Below the pieces are notes generated by a model. That model saw only the letters and a program-made list of their open reading frames with translations, was not told the DNA's origin and ran no database searches. A DNA stretch of 64,000 nucleotides from Colwellia sp. C2M11 (GTDB lineage: Bacteria > Pseudomonadota > Gammaproteobacteria > Enterobacterales > Alteromonadaceae): positions 62,001-126,000 of the forward strand of contig NZ_JAHKQD010000044.1 in NCBI RefSeq assembly GCF_018860915.1. The letters are read 5' to 3'. Below, in pieces: positions 34,751-44,980 of this stretch. The translations under genes were made by a program, and so were the position numbers. Each line of letters starts with the position of its first letter. Within the stretch, counting starts at the first letter, position 1.

Positions 34751-36358
34751 TTACTGTTTATCTTGAAGGCGACGTTTTTTAAAGTCAGAGTTTTCTTTCC
34801 ATTTAGGCCAGTCATTATTTGTGGCCAACTCGCTAACGATATCAACAATTAATGAAATATCTTGTTCAACACCACCTAAAGACCAATCGCTAGAGTAGTC
34901 ATCTTCTTCTTTGTGATATTTATGTGCAATATAATCAGGATCAGTATCACCAAGGCTCATAAATAACAAACTTGGTACGCCTTGTTTAGCAAATGAGAAG
35001 TGGTCTGAGCGGAAGAACAAACCATTTTGAGGTCTAGGATCAAGTTTTACTTGGCGTTGTTGTTTCGCGGCAGCTTCTGCTAAGTAATCTTCCATCTCTG
35101 ACATGTTTTTACCATATTGTAATATATAGTCGACACCATCTAAGGCGTTCATACCGTCAATATTCAATAGGCCAACCATCTGTTTTGTAGGGATGATATC
35201 ACCTCTGGCAAATAACTCTGAGCCGATTAAACCGGTTTCTTCAGCGGTAAAATTAACAAACAAAATAGAGCGTTCAAATGGTTTTATTTTGTGTTGCTCT
35301 TTAAGTATTCGGGCAATCTCTATTGTGCCTGCTGTGCCAGTAGCATTATCAATTGCGCCATTATAAATTTTAGGGCCAGTGGGTGTTTGCTTAGTGCCAA
35401 AATGATCCCAATGCGCACTGACAATAATATATTCATCTGCACGAGTTGTGCCTTCAAGTAACGCAACAACGTTATTTGATTCTGCATGCTCTATGGTGCT
35501 ATTTAGCTCTAGATTAGCGGTTAAATTTAATGGAATCGCTTTAAAGTCTATCATTAACGCTTGTTCTTTCAATGCTTGATAATTTAGACCTGCTGCAGAC
35601 ATCAGTTTTTCGGTTGCATCGTAATGTAACCAACCCATAATAGGTAGTTTGCTACTATTATTAAATTCATCAATTAAGGTATATTTACTACCTGTATTTG
35701 AACTTTCTACTACGCTCCAAGGATAGGCTGCAGGTGCAGTTTCATGGATAATAAGAACCGCTTTTGCGCCTTGTCTTGCCGCTTCTTCATATTTATAAGT
35801 CCAGCGCCCATAATAGGTCATGGCATTGCCGGTAAATAAAGAATCGTTTTGAGTGGCAAAGCCGGGATCATTAACTAATATAACGACTGTTTTACCGGTA
35901 ACGTCAATGTCTTGATAATCATTCCATTGGTATTCTGGTGCATTAATGCCATAACCAACAAAAACGATCTCAGATTCAACTAAGGCTATTTTTTCAGTGA
36001 TTTGTTCTGTACGTGCAGTAAAATCTTTACCTGCCGTAAATTCCAAGTTGCCTATTTTCAGCACCATAGCTGGATCTGGCGTTAGTTTTGCCATAGGCAC
36101 AGGCTGGAAGAATTCACCGTTGACACCACCAGCTAAACCAAGTTTTTTATATTCTTCGGCCAAATAATTAATAGTAAGTTCTTCACCAATAGTTAAAGGA
36201 CCACGACCAGCGAATTCGTCAGATGCAAGCGTCTTAACATGTTTATGAATATTATTAAGATTTACCGTGTCACTATGAGAGGAGAATATGTTGGTTGTAC
36301 ATGCTGAGATAAAAAGCGATAACCCTATAAAGCTTAAGCCTATGTATTTGTTAGTCAT
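34751..36358 (-). CDS. M28-family metallopeptidase, lipoprotein with PA insertion
   Basis: This 535-residue lipoprotein (lipobox LFISAC) belongs to the M28 di-zinc aminopeptidases. A protease-associated domain inserts early in the sequence (VEIVFVGYGINAPEYQWNDY region, about residues 125-280). Zinc ligands are visible in VSAHWDHFG, NGAIDNATGTAGTIEIA, NFTAEETGLIGSELFA (catalytic Glu pair), LLNIDGMNALDG and FRSDHFSFAKQGVPSL. It probably trims peptides in the periplasm or on the outer membrane. The set of ligands is complete. Confidence 0.92.
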   Translation of the reverse strand: MTNKYIGLSFIGLSLFISACTTNIFSSHSDTVNLNNIHKHVKTLASDEFAGRGPLTIGEELTINYLAEEYKKLGLAGGVNGEFFQPVPMAKLTPDPAMVLKIGNLEFTAGKDFTARTEQITEKIALVESEIVFVGYGINAPEYQWNDYQDIDVTGKTVVILVNDPGFATQNDSLFTGNAMTYYGRWTYKYEEAARQGAKAVLIIHETAPAAYPWSVVESSNTGSKYTLIDEFNNSSKLPIMGWLHYDATEKLMSAAGLNYQALKEQALMIDFKAIPLNLTANLELNSTIEHAESNNVVALLEGTTRADEYIIVSAHWDHFGTKQTPTGPKIYNGAIDNATGTAGTIEIARILKEQHKIKPFERSILFVNFTAEETGLIGSELFARGDIIPTKQMVGLLNIDGMNALDGVDYILQYGKNMSEMEDYLAEAAAKQQRQVKLDPRPQNGLFFRSDHFSFAKQGVPSLLFMSLGDTDPDYIAHKYHKEEDDYSSDWSLGGVEQDISLIVDIVSELATNNDWPKWKENSDFKKRRLQDKQ

Positions 36359-36508
36359 TATTAAAATTCATGTTATGGAAAGTTATTAATACTATAAAGC
36401 ACTTATAGGCACTAGAAAACTAAATTTTTCGTATATAGCAAGCTTTATACATATAGGCATAAAGCTTGCTTTTGCTTTACTAACGTCAATTTTTTGTTGA
36501 AGCATACA

Positions 36509-37240
36509 ATGATTAATAATATTAATACTTATAGTAACTTATTTAATGCTAGCTCTTCTGCATCTACAACTACTTCTGAAATAGATGAAATTATCGCTGC
36601 TAATAAGCAAGAAACAATAACAACAGAGCAAGCAGGGGAGAGTAATTCAAACTTATTTTTAAGTAGTAGAGCACAAAAAGTTGATTCATTAAGTCGAGAG
36701 TTTTTTAATCAAGGTGGACTAAATTTTGATGATATAGATTTATTTAAAGAAAGAGCTTATGAGTTAGGACTGATTTCTAAGCAAGATTACTCTCGTTTAG
36801 CAGGAACTGCTTCTGCAGCATCAGATGCAAGTGAAGCAGCAGATAATGCATTACCGAACCAAAGCTTGGTCAGTTATATTAGTGATTTTTTAGTGCGTTT
36901 AGATGAACCAGACTCAACTGAAACCGATATCTCAGATGAAGAAAGTAGTGATGAAGATAGCGACGCACTTACCGAATTAAAACAAGCGTTATCAACGGCT
37001 AAAACGATTTTAGATGATGTGGAATTGGCCAAAACAGATCCTGATTTTAAAGAGTCTTTAACAAGTACGCTTGCTTTACTTAAAGAGACAATTGACTCAG
37101 ATTCATTTGATAAAATACCACTTGACGATAGAGCAGGCTTGGCTGAAGTATATAAAGCGGTTGATATTATAGACAAAATATCACCACAAAGATTGAATAA
37201 TGATAAGCTCAATCAATATATAAAAATTGGTTTAGTGTAG
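36509..37240 (+). CDS. Acidic protein of unknown function
   Basis: This 243-residue protein has no signal peptide or membrane helix. The middle is Ser/Asp/Glu-rich (TDISDEESSDEDSDALTEL) and flanked by helical parts (SREFFNQGGLNFDDIDLFKE and LAEVYKAVDIIDKISPQRL). The N terminus MINNINTYSNLFNASSSAST is polar and resembles proteins with loosely structured, secreted or flagellar-type N termini, but no family is recognised. The ATG at 36509 is preferred over the TTG codons just upstream. Confidence 0.6.
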   Translation: MINNINTYSNLFNASSSASTTTSEIDEIIAANKQETITTEQAGESNSNLFLSSRAQKVDSLSREFFNQGGLNFDDIDLFKERAYELGLISKQDYSRLAGTASAASDASEAADNALPNQSLVSYISDFLVRLDEPDSTETDISDEESSDEDSDALTELKQALSTAKTILDDVELAKTDPDFKESLTSTLALLKETIDSDSFDKIPLDDRAGLAEVYKAVDIIDKISPQRLNNDKLNQYIKIGLV

Positions 37241-37632
37241 ATATCAGTTAGGTTTAATAAAGTGAAAGTTGTTTAAGTGTGGCGAAAATTAAGCTAAATA
37301 ACAGCTATCTGCTATTGGTTTTGCTATTAACATAATACGACTAATTTAATCGTTATTTATTACTTCCTTATTTTCGCTCTGTGAGTAATCCTCTATTAGT
37401 GGCTTCCCTTATTATTAGTTATGTGAAGTGAGTAACTATTGGTGCAGAATAGTGACTAACGTCTGATTGTGCTTAATTTGAGTGCGATACGTTGCTATAT
37501 ATTAACGTATTTATTGGGCTCGCGCGGTGATATACGAGTGGAACAATTCTTGCTGTATCAAACTATGAGCTGCAGAGATAAGGATTTCTCTAACAAGGCA
37601 GCTCATATTATTCATTAAATGTTACTAGGCTA
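37241..37632. other. Gap with a structured leader upstream of the cupin gene
   Basis: This 392-base gap has no gene. Near its end an inverted repeat, ATGAGCTGC (37565-37573) with GCAGCTCAT (37598-37606), encloses inner arms AGAGA/TCTCT. It sits 27 bases before the cupin start and could be a terminator-like hairpin or part of the mRNA leader. Confidence 0.5.
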
Positions 37633-38256
37633 ATGGGATTCTTTATGTATAAATCACTCCTTTATTTATTACTACTTTCTACCTCTATTATTAGTACTCA
37701 AGCTTGGTCTGATGATAAGCCCAGTAATTTGACTGTTGATCAAGTAATTGCGTATTTAGGCCTTGAAGGCCACGTTGAAGGTGGTTTTTACCGTCGTACC
37801 TATGAAGCTAGTAACACAGCGAAAGTAGCCACGGAAAGTGGAGAACGATTTTCGATGACGTCAATTTTTTACTTACTAAGTGCTGAATCACCGATAGGGC
37901 ATTTTCACCTTAATAAGTCAGATATTGTGCATTATTTTCAATTAGGTGATCCAATAAAATACTATCTTATTGACCCTGAAGGAAAGCTTAAAACTGTTGT
38001 TATGGGGAAAAATTTGGCAGCTGGTGAGTTACTACAACTAACAGTGCCTGGTGGTACGTGGAAAGCATCGAAAATAATTGAAGGTGGTAAACAGGGATAT
38101 TCATTAATTAGTGAAGCGGTATCACCTGGATTTGATTTTGCAGATATGACCCTAGGTTATCAGGCGTTACTTTTAAAAATGTTTCCACAACATAAAGAGA
38201 TCATTTTACAACTAAGTCCATCTGTTTCCCCTGAATCACCAGTATCCAAGAAATAA
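37633..38256 (+). CDS. Cupin_5 (DUF985) protein, exported
   Basis: This 207-residue protein has a signal peptide (SLLYLLLLSTSIISTQAW, cleaved near SDD) and one DUF985 cupin domain. Landmarks are GHVEGGFYRRTYEAS, SMTSIFYLLSAESPIGHFHL, VHYFQLGDPIKYYLI, VPGGTWKASKI and YSLISEAVSPGFDFADM. DUF985 proteins are RmlC-like beta barrels, some of which bind metals or sugars; secreted members are less usual. The ATG at 37645 is an alternative start with nearly the same signal. Confidence 0.85.
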   Translation: MGFFMYKSLLYLLLLSTSIISTQAWSDDKPSNLTVDQVIAYLGLEGHVEGGFYRRTYEASNTAKVATESGERFSMTSIFYLLSAESPIGHFHLNKSDIVHYFQLGDPIKYYLIDPEGKLKTVVMGKNLAAGELLQLTVPGGTWKASKIIEGGKQGYSLISEAVSPGFDFADMTLGYQALLLKMFPQHKEIILQLSPSVSPESPVSKK

Positions 38257-38301
38257 CGATTGTTACTAGTGATTCAAGTTAACTTAATGTGGGAGCTTTA
38301 A

Positions 38302-38976
38302 CTAAAGCGCCTTTTTATATCGACGTGATGCTAAACCAATCATACCTAATGCAAAAATAGCAAATGTAGATGGCTCTGGCACTGAAGTAGTTGAAACATT
38401 ACCGTTAAAAGTGACTTCGTGTAATGCTATTTGACTACCATTGTTATAACCAAACCGAATAGCATTTCCGGTTACCGAGCCAAAATCTACACTTACGTTT
38501 TGAGTAGTCGCTTGATTATTCATTATGCTTAAGGTTAAGCCTAAATCACCAGTCGTACCACTAACTAAAGTTGTCCAGTTATTACCATCAAACACTTCAG
38601 CAAAAAATGGAGTTAATAAACTGTAATTTCTAGATATTAATAAATCTAAGCCACTGAAAGTAGTTGTTTCGACAAAATTATAAGTAAATGCATGGTAGCC
38701 GAATGTAGACCAATTATATATACCATTTACTTTACCTGTATTACCCGATGAAAATTCATAACCATCAGACAATAACGTGTCAATTTCGCTCAGGTCGGCT
38801 GTATTATCGACATAACCCTTTGAACCAGCTAAGTTCCAATTGGTGTTACCCCAAGTAAAAGATCCATCAATATTAGTTAGTTCATAGTCTGCAGAGTTAA
38901 TAATTCCTGCGCTAGATAATGTACTTAATGCTAATAATCCACTTGTAAAAATAACTTTTAATAATGTAAATTTCAT
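38302..38976 (-). CDS. PEP-CTERM sorted exported protein
   Basis: This 224-residue protein has an N-terminal signal peptide (LLKVIFTSGLLALSTLSSAG). The C-terminal PEP-CTERM tripartite signal is VPEPSTFAIFALGMIGLASR followed by RYKKAL, the target of an exosortase. The middle is a beta-rich, Asn/Thr-rich secreted domain. The ATG at 38976 (MKFTLLK) is chosen because AAGGG lies eight bases before it; an in-frame ATG at 38994 lies upstream. Such proteins are surface or biofilm-associated. The exosortase gene is not in this window. Confidence 0.88.
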   Translation of the reverse strand: MKFTLLKVIFTSGLLALSTLSSAGIINSADYELTNIDGSFTWGNTNWNLAGSKGYVDNTADLSEIDTLLSDGYEFSSGNTGKVNGIYNWSTFGYHAFTYNFVETTTFSGLDLLISRNYSLLTPFFAEVFDGNNWTTLVSGTTGDLGLTLSIMNNQATTQNVSVDFGSVTGNAIRFGYNNGSQIALHEVTFNGNVSTTSVPEPSTFAIFALGMIGLASRRYKKAL

Positions 38977-39161
38977 TTGATCGCCCTTACTCATATCGCT
39001 TAATTGTGTCTATGATACTCAAGGCGAAAAAGTTAAAATATGGCTAAACTGTCCTATATTCTTTTTTATTAAAATAATTCTACTGTAAATGACTAACATT
39101 ATTAGGGGGTTGTCTTCAAGCCAAAAGCGTTAAACAGCCTAAAGTCAGTTGATAAGGTTAG

Positions 39162-39638
39162 CTAGGGTTGGTTGAGGGGAATTGTACCATCTTGAATAAC
39201 AGTTAATGGCGGCATAAAAGGAATGTTGATATCTAGTTTTGTTTTTAATTGATAGTTAATGCCTTGGTTTTTATTTTTCATAAGGGCACTTATTACTTTG
39301 ATGCCTTTTAATAAGCTAGTTGAAACCGGCACCATAAAGCGTGATTCACCGTAAGCTTCCGTGGTTGGAATATTTTTAGCTACACCATGGGCTAGGGTTT
39401 CGTCTGCTACGTTCAGTTGGTAACTAATACCATTTAGTGGCAATGCAAAATTATTAGGGTTAACTAACTTCAGGCCTATTTCAAAGTTCTGCTCGAAGCC
39501 GGTAACAGGCAGCGCTTTAAAAGAAACTATTTCAACACTTGGCTCCTCGTAGGTTAGGTTCATAGTGGCGCAGCCAGATAACAAAAATAAGGTCGCTATG
39601 AAAAACAGGTGTATTGGTAGCTTTGTCACTATAGTCAT
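39162..39638 (-). CDS. LEA14-like (WHy domain) lipoprotein
   Basis: This 158-residue outer-membrane or periplasmic lipoprotein (lipobox LLSGC, Cys22) has a late-embryogenesis-abundant type 2 domain. Its pattern runs from FEQNFEIGLKLVNPNNFALP through LNGISYQLNVADETLAHGVA to YQLKTKLDINIPFMPPLTVI. LEA14-like proteins in bacteria are linked to desiccation or membrane stress but are not well defined. It is a single gene. Confidence 0.82.
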   Translation of the reverse strand: MTIVTKLPIHLFFIATLFLLSGCATMNLTYEEPSVEIVSFKALPVTGFEQNFEIGLKLVNPNNFALPLNGISYQLNVADETLAHGVAKNIPTTEAYGESRFMVPVSTSLLKGIKVISALMKNKNQGINYQLKTKLDINIPFMPPLTVIQDGTIPLNQP

Positions 39639-39677
39639 TGTTTGTCCTCAGGAATTAATTTTTTTCAACTTATCATA

Positions 39678-39747
39678 ATACCAATCTCACTAGCTATGTG
39701 ATCATTGCTACGTATAAAATTGTTCACTTAATTAATGAAACGGGTAT
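39678..39747. repeat. Dispersed MITE-like repeat, copy B (internally deleted, 70 bases)
   Basis: Runs from ATACCAATCTCACTAGCTAT to AATGAAACGGGTAT. Both ends of the family are present but the middle 90 bases are missing. It sits 50 bases from copy C. Confidence 0.72.
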
Positions 39748-39796
39748 AAGACAATAAATTATAACATAGGAGTGATTAGTACTCCTTTATTAGGTT

Positions 39797-39958
39797 ATAC
39801 CAATCTCACTAACTATGTGAGCATTTCTACTTGTTAAAATCACCAACTACATCGTTATTTATTTAATAATGAGCACAACTCGTTATTGAAATAAATGCTT
39901 TGTATTTGGCAATTTCTTCCACGTATAAAATTGTTCACCTAATTAATGAAAAGGGTAT
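39797..39958. repeat. Dispersed MITE-like repeat, copy C (162 bases)
   Basis: Full copy from ATACCAATCTCACTAACTAT to AATGAAAAGGGTAT, opposite in orientation to copy A at 15665. The terminal ATACC/GGTAT are inverted. Copies B and C side by side fill most of the gap between the LEA14-like gene and speB. Confidence 0.75.
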
Positions 39959-40106
39959 TAGTAAGATTATTTATAAAAAATGAGTGTAATGAACCCTTGA
40001 AATTTAAACTGAAACTGAAATTTTTTAAGCCACGTTTAAAGCTTATTCGATTTAAAGCGTGGCTTAATTGACTCAAGAGCTGAGTATTATTACTTGTTGT
40101 TAACGA

Positions 40107-41033
40107 TTATTGTCGCTTGTGTTTGACCGTCCACAAATGTGCTAATTCTAAAGCGATTGTTGCTGCGGCTAACGAGGTAACTTCACTATTGTCGTAAGCT
40201 GGCGCTACTTCAACTACATCCATGCCGATAATATTAATACCTGATAAACCTCGTAAAACCTTTAATACTTTATCTGTACTCATGCCACCACATACAGGCG
40301 TACCTGTGCCAGGTGCAAAGGCAGGATCTAAGCAATCAATATCAAAGGTTAAATAAACCGGCATATTACCCACTCTGTCTTTAATTAATGTTGTTATTTC
40401 ATCAACACTTATATCATTTGCTTGCATAGCATTTATGACAGAAAAACCGTGGTCTTTTGATCTGTAATTCGTGCGAATACCTACTTGAATAGATTTATTT
40501 CTATCAATTAAGTTTTCTTTAGGCGCATGATAAAACATAGTGCCATGATCATAACAACTACCATTGTTGTATGTATCAGTATGAGCATCAAAATGTATCA
40601 GTGCCATAGTGCCAAACTTTTTTGCATAGGCACGAAGTATTGGCAAGGTGACAAAATGATCGCCGCCTAGCGACAACACGGTTTTATCCGAAGCAAGCAA
40701 CTGGCCAACAGCCGTTTCTACTTGCTGACAAAAGTGTGCCGAATCGCCAGGAGAAAAAACCAAATCGCCAGCATCAACAATCTTACAATGCTTTAATAAG
40801 CTAAAAGGCCACGGAAATCGTTTTCCTTCCCAAGCTAAATTTACCGATGCTTGCCTAATAGCGGTAGGCCCCATGCGGGCGCCTGAACGTCCCGTTGTTG
40901 CCATGTCAAACGGTAAGCCTAAAATTACAATATCGGCAGCTGATTTTACCGGGTCTTTAACTAAAGGCTGGCGCAAAAAGGTCATCGCATTTGAGTAAAT
41001 AGACCCATCGACCTGATTAAAAATATTTTTCAT
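40107..41033 (-). CDS. speB: Agmatinase
   Basis: This 308-residue manganese enzyme hydrolyses agmatine to putrescine and urea. Metal-binding motifs are [24 protein letters not shown] and [20 protein letters not shown]. It begins [20 protein letters not shown] as in gammaproteobacterial SpeB. It lies 39 bases downstream of speA, so the pair forms an arginine to putrescine operon. Confidence 0.95.
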   Translation of the reverse strand: MKNIFNQVDGSIYSNAMTFLRQPLVKDPVKSAADIVILGLPFDMATTGRSGARMGPTAIRQASVNLAWEGKRFPWPFSLLKHCKIVDAGDLVFSPGDSAHFCQQVETAVGQLLASDKTVLSLGGDHFVTLPILRAYAKKFGTMALIHFDAHTDTYNNGSCYDHGTMFYHAPKENLIDRNKSIQVGIRTNYRSKDHGFSVINAMQANDISVDEITTLIKDRVGNMPVYLTFDIDCLDPAFAPGTGTPVCGGMSTDKVLKVLRGLSGINIIGMDVVEVAPAYDNSEVTSLAAATIALELAHLWTVKHKRQ

Positions 41034-41072
41034 TATTTGTCTCTAAAAATATAGACGCTACAAGTGTAACCT

Positions 41073-42983
41073 TTAGAAATCTTCAAGGTAGGTATAGCCT
41101 TTTAAGCCATCAACTAACTCTTTAAATATTTCATCACCTTCACTTTTTGATAACCTAGCTTCGATAAGATCGGCATAAGTTTGTTGAAATAATTTTGCAT
41201 CTAAATGCACATAATTCAGCATGTCTTCAACGGTATCACCTTCATTTATTTCGGTAATTTCGGCTTCACCATCGTCATTTACAACTACTACTGCGCTATG
41301 GGTATCACCAAATAAATTATGCATGTCACCTAAAATTTCTTGATATGCACCGACTAAGAAAAAGCCGAGTAAATATGGCTCATCTTCTGTCCATGCTGGT
41401 ACAGGTAAGGTGTGTTCAATACCTTGTCCGTCAACATAGTGATCAATGGTGCCATCAGAATCACACGTAATGTCTAACAATACTGCACGTTTTTCATGGT
41501 ACTTTTCTAAGTTATTTAATGGTAGAACCGGAAATACTTGATCAATTCCCCATGCGTCTGGTAATGATTGAAATAAAGAAAAGTTCACAAAAAATTTATC
41601 TGCTAGTTTTCCTGTTAAGTCATCCATTATTGGGCGATGGAATCGGTTTTTAGCATCCATTAATTGATTTAATTCATAACACACGCGTAAATTAATTTGT
41701 TCAGCCCAAGCACGCTGAGTTAAATTCAACAGGCCCATTGAAAATTGGCTATGTACTTCTGCTAAATCACTTTGTGTGTCGTGATAAATTTCAATTAATG
41801 CGCGATCATCGTTACGATCGTTTAATTGTTCTAACGAATGCCACATATTATTTAGTAAAATAGATTCATCTGGTATCGGTGCTTGTATGTTTTCTGGTTC
41901 ATATGATTCAGCACCAATAACATTAGAAATCAGTACTGCATGATGCGCGGTTAATGCTCTACCTGACTCTGAAATAATCATGGGCATTGGTTGATCATAG
42001 CTTTTACAAATGTCACCAATAGTGTGAACAATATTATTGGCATATTCAGCTAAACTATAGTTCATAGAGTTATGTGATTGGCTACGTGTTCCATCATAAT
42101 CAATAGCTAAACCACCGCCAACATCCATACATAACAAGCCTGCACCAATACGGCGAAGCTCACAATAAAAGCGTGCCGCTTCACTAACACCTAACCTAAT
42201 GTCTCGAATGTTGGCAATTTGTGATCCTAAATGAAAATGCACTAGCTTTAATGCATCAAGCATATTTTCTTGTTTGAGAATTTTAACAACGTTGAGTACT
42301 TGTGACGCTGATAAACCAAACTTTGATTTTTCACCACCACTTGCTTGCCATTTTCCTTTGCCTTGTGATGCTAAACGCACACGTATTCCCAGGCGAGGTT
42401 CTACATTCAACTTTTTAGCTTCGGCTAAAATCATTTCAAGTTCAGACATTTTTTCTAGCACAATATGTACTTGATGTCCGAGTTTCTCGCCGATTAACGC
42501 TAAACGCACGTATTCTCTATCTTTGTAGCCATTACAAACAATAACCGAAGACACTTTTTGAGCCATTGCTAAAACAGCAAGCAATTCAGCTTTACTGCCA
42601 GCTTCAAGCCCCAATTGAGTGTATTCTTTGTTATGTTGGCTCGCCAAAATTTCATCAACAACTTCTCGTTGCTGGTTGACTTTAATAGGGTAAACCAATA
42701 AATATTTTTGCTGATAATCATATTCATCTATTGCTTTATTAAACGCTTCACATAGGCTATGAATGCGATGATGAATTATTTGTGGAAATCGCACTAAGGC
42801 GGGTAGTGTTAATCCTTTATCTTCAATCATTTTAGCAATACTATTTAAGTCTACTGTGTGCTCTTGATTATCAACTTTAGGTGCAACATATACCTTGCCT
42901 GCATCATTGATTCCAAAATAGCCCTGACTCCAATGACGTACGTTGTAATGTGCGCGTGCGTTATCAAGATTATCTTTATTCAT
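41073..42983 (-). CDS. speA: Biosynthetic arginine decarboxylase
   Basis: This 636-residue PLP enzyme converts arginine to agmatine. The lysine for PLP is in [16 protein letters not shown]; the glycine-rich phosphate loop is [16 protein letters not shown]; the C-terminal catalytic cysteine is in [13 protein letters not shown]. Length matches SpeA of E. coli (658). The first gene of the speA-speB pair, it starts with an ATG preceded by AAAGGAAAACG. The start lies about 490 bases from the next gene. Confidence 0.96.
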   Translation of the reverse strand: MNKDNLDNARAHYNVRHWSQGYFGINDAGKVYVAPKVDNQEHTVDLNSIAKMIEDKGLTLPALVRFPQIIHHRIHSLCEAFNKAIDEYDYQQKYLLVYPIKVNQQREVVDEILASQHNKEYTQLGLEAGSKAELLAVLAMAQKVSSVIVCNGYKDREYVRLALIGEKLGHQVHIVLEKMSELEMILAEAKKLNVEPRLGIRVRLASQGKGKWQASGGEKSKFGLSASQVLNVVKILKQENMLDALKLVHFHLGSQIANIRDIRLGVSEAARFYCELRRIGAGLLCMDVGGGLAIDYDGTRSQSHNSMNYSLAEYANNIVHTIGDICKSYDQPMPMIISESGRALTAHHAVLISNVIGAESYEPENIQAPIPDESILLNNMWHSLEQLNDRNDDRALIEIYHDTQSDLAEVHSQFSMGLLNLTQRAWAEQINLRVCYELNQLMDAKNRFHRPIMDDLTGKLADKFFVNFSLFQSLPDAWGIDQVFPVLPLNNLEKYHEKRAVLLDITCDSDGTIDHYVDGQGIEHTLPVPAWTEDEPYLLGFFLVGAYQEILGDMHNLFGDTHSAVVVVNDDGEAEITEINEGDTVEDMLNYVHLDAKLFQQTYADLIEARLSKSEGDEIFKELVDGLKGYTYLEDF

Positions 42984-43471
42984 TCGTTTTCCTTTAGCCT
43001 TGCCATCTAATAATAGTAAGGGAATTAGTCATATGTAATTGGGGCGAATTAGAATTTAACAGCCGTTTAATGTCAAACAAAAAAAATGATTACAAATAAC
43101 CATTATTATTGATTAGTACGAGATAGCAGAACGTTGTTATTAATATTCTCTTTATGGTTTTCTAATATTTTTAATGAAACGTTTATCCATTTTATGATGT
43201 TTTTTTATTTTATAAGCATAAATATATTGGATTACAATCAAAATCATACTCTGATCGAGTTGTTCTTCTTAAATGCCTACTTCTAGAATAAAGTTAGCAG
43301 GCTGGTGATTTACTGGTTGGGCCAGTTATGTCGAGTTATTTTACAGTTTTATTTTTATACGTTTTTTCAAATTACTATCTACTTGAATTTTAGATGTATT
43401 ACTGCAGCGGTATATTTATTGCATTGTTAATATATTGTTAGAAATATGAATATAATTTAAAAGGAATAAAA
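42984..43471. other. Gap between speA and a PEP-CTERM gene
   Basis: This AT-rich 488-base divergent region has no visible reading frame, hairpin or repeat. It should contain the promoters for speAB (minus) and the PEP-CTERM gene (plus). Confidence 0.5.
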
Positions 43472-44158
43472 GTGAAATTTAAGATTTTAAATACAGTGGT
43501 TGCTGGATTGATAGTACTTGTTAGTGGAGCTGCTAATGCAGGTATAATTAATTGGAGTGAAGTGCAAAATACTACTGATTTTAATGATGTATTTAATTTA
43601 GGTACTACTGTTGAAGCGATTAATGCGACAACTACAAACTCTGGAAGTGTTACAGTAAATGGTGTTGAATTTGATAATTCTACATCTTTATTATCTAGAC
43701 GTGGTTTTGTTGGCGCATTAGATGGTTCATCAACCGATGATTCAGGTTACGATGCTTTCCTTAATAGTTTTGATTTTGGAAATGGATCTGACTTAACTGC
43801 ATTGACTATTGGTGGCGGTAACTTGATCGAAGGCGTAGCTTATTCTATTCAACTATGGCTGACTGATTTAAGACCTCAAAGTCGTGAAATGTATTTTGAT
43901 GATAGTAATGGTAATAGCTCTACATTGAATGCTAAAGGTAATGGACTTGGCCAATATGTTATCGGAGAGTTTACTGCAACAGGTAACACTCAAGAACTTC
44001 GTTTAGATGCTCTGAATTCAAGTAATGCTCATATAACTGGTTACCAAATTAGATTATCTGCACCAGCAGCAACAACTGTTTCTGAACCTTCAACACTTGC
44101 TATTGTTGCATTAGGTTTGATGGGATTTGCTTCTCGTCGTTTTAAGAAAAAATCTTAA
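43472..44158 (+). CDS. PEP-CTERM sorted exported protein
   Basis: This 228-residue protein has a signal peptide (VVAGLIVLVSGAANAG) and a C-terminal sorting signal VSEPSTLAIVALGLMGFASR followed by RFKKKS. SEP replaces the usual PEP, but the hydrophobic helix and basic end are kept. The start is GTG with AAAGGA seven to eight bases upstream. The middle is beta-rich. It is the second exosortase substrate in the window, apparently paralogous only in the signal. A terminator follows at 44184. Confidence 0.86.
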   Translation: MKFKILNTVVAGLIVLVSGAANAGIINWSEVQNTTDFNDVFNLGTTVEAINATTTNSGSVTVNGVEFDNSTSLLSRRGFVGALDGSSTDDSGYDAFLNSFDFGNGSDLTALTIGGGNLIEGVAYSIQLWLTDLRPQSREMYFDDSNGNSSTLNAKGNGLGQYVIGEFTATGNTQELRLDALNSSNAHITGYQIRLSAPAATTVSEPSTLAIVALGLMGFASRRFKKKS

Positions 44159-44183
44159 TAATTTATTTAAATAATTAGATTTA

Positions 44184-44217
44184 AAAAACATCAATTGTAA
44201 TGATTGGTGTTTTTTTT
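44184..44217 (+). terminator. Rho-independent terminator after the PEP-CTERM gene
   Basis: Arms AAAAACATCAAT and ATTGGTGTTTTT around a 7-base loop, with a T tract. The stem includes one G-T pair. Confidence 0.78.
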
Positions 44218-44404
44218 GGGTGATTGAAAAATATAAATTTATAAGAACAAGCCTCTTTTATCCTCTCTTTTGTTAACCATTCTCTTCATCGTTAAATTTA
44301 CTTGCGAGCTAAGTAATAAACTTTTCGAGTAAAGGCATAGTGTATTCATTAAGTTGAATATATATTTTGTGTAGAATTTACTTTTTCTATTATTGTAGAG
44401 TAAA

Positions 44405-44432
44405 AAAACCTCAACATTTCTGTTGAGGTTTT
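44405..44432 (-). terminator. Rho-independent terminator after the DUF6702 gene
   Basis: A perfect 12-base stem AAAACCTCAACA/TGTTGAGGTTTT with a 4-base loop; on the minus strand it is followed by a T tract. It lies 32 bases past the DUF6702 stop. Confidence 0.85.
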
Positions 44433-44464
44433 ATTAGTTAGATTATTGAAACAAAAAGATTAAA

Positions 44465-44980
44465 TTAGTTAAATTTAGTTATTAACCAATCTTTATTATC
44501 GCTAAAATACAACGTACGAATTTCATCTTTACCTTCAATATTAACCATATTGATTTGTGTAGGCCAAAGGTCGCGTAATGTACCATTAAATAACTTCAAT
44601 CCATCCAATCCTTTTGGTATCGCTGTTTCTTGATACACCCAGAAAAACTTACCTTCAATTTCATAGCCTACGGCTGTTAAAGGTAGTTCTTCATCAGCTA
44701 AAGTGCGTACTAAAAATTGCTTAGCAACATAATCAGCAAATTGCTGTTGTGTTTTCTTGAGGTTAATGATGTCAGCATTCTTATCAAATAATGCTTGCAC
44801 TGCATGCTCAGTGTCATGCATGTAAAACCTGTGCGATACCTCTAGTTGACCTGAACGTTTGTTAAACGTAACGGTTGTTTCAGCAGCTTTTTGTTGGTGC
44901 GCAAACGCTAAGTTTGTAGAAACAATACTCGATATCGCTATTAAGAAAACCGCTATAAAAATGATTAAACGTTTAGACAT
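44465..44980 (-). CDS. DUF6702-family exported protein
   Basis: This 171-residue protein has a signal peptide ending NLAFA and a mature domain reading TTVTFNKRSGQLEVSHRFYM, then DTEHAVQALF and a C-terminal QINMVNIEGKDEIRTLYFSD. This matches the small exported DUF6702 family that typically accompanies M1-type metallopeptidases. Its start shares one base with the stop of the peptidase gene (TAATG), so the two are translationally coupled. The role is unknown; a chaperone or accessory role for the peptidase is possible. Confidence 0.78.
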   Translation of the reverse strand: MSKRLIIFIAVFLIAISSIVSTNLAFAHQQKAAETTVTFNKRSGQLEVSHRFYMHDTEHAVQALFDKNADIINLKKTQQQFADYVAKQFLVRTLADEELPLTAVGYEIEGKFFWVYQETAIPKGLDGLKLFNGTLRDLWPTQINMVNIEGKDEIRTLYFSDNKDWLITKFN

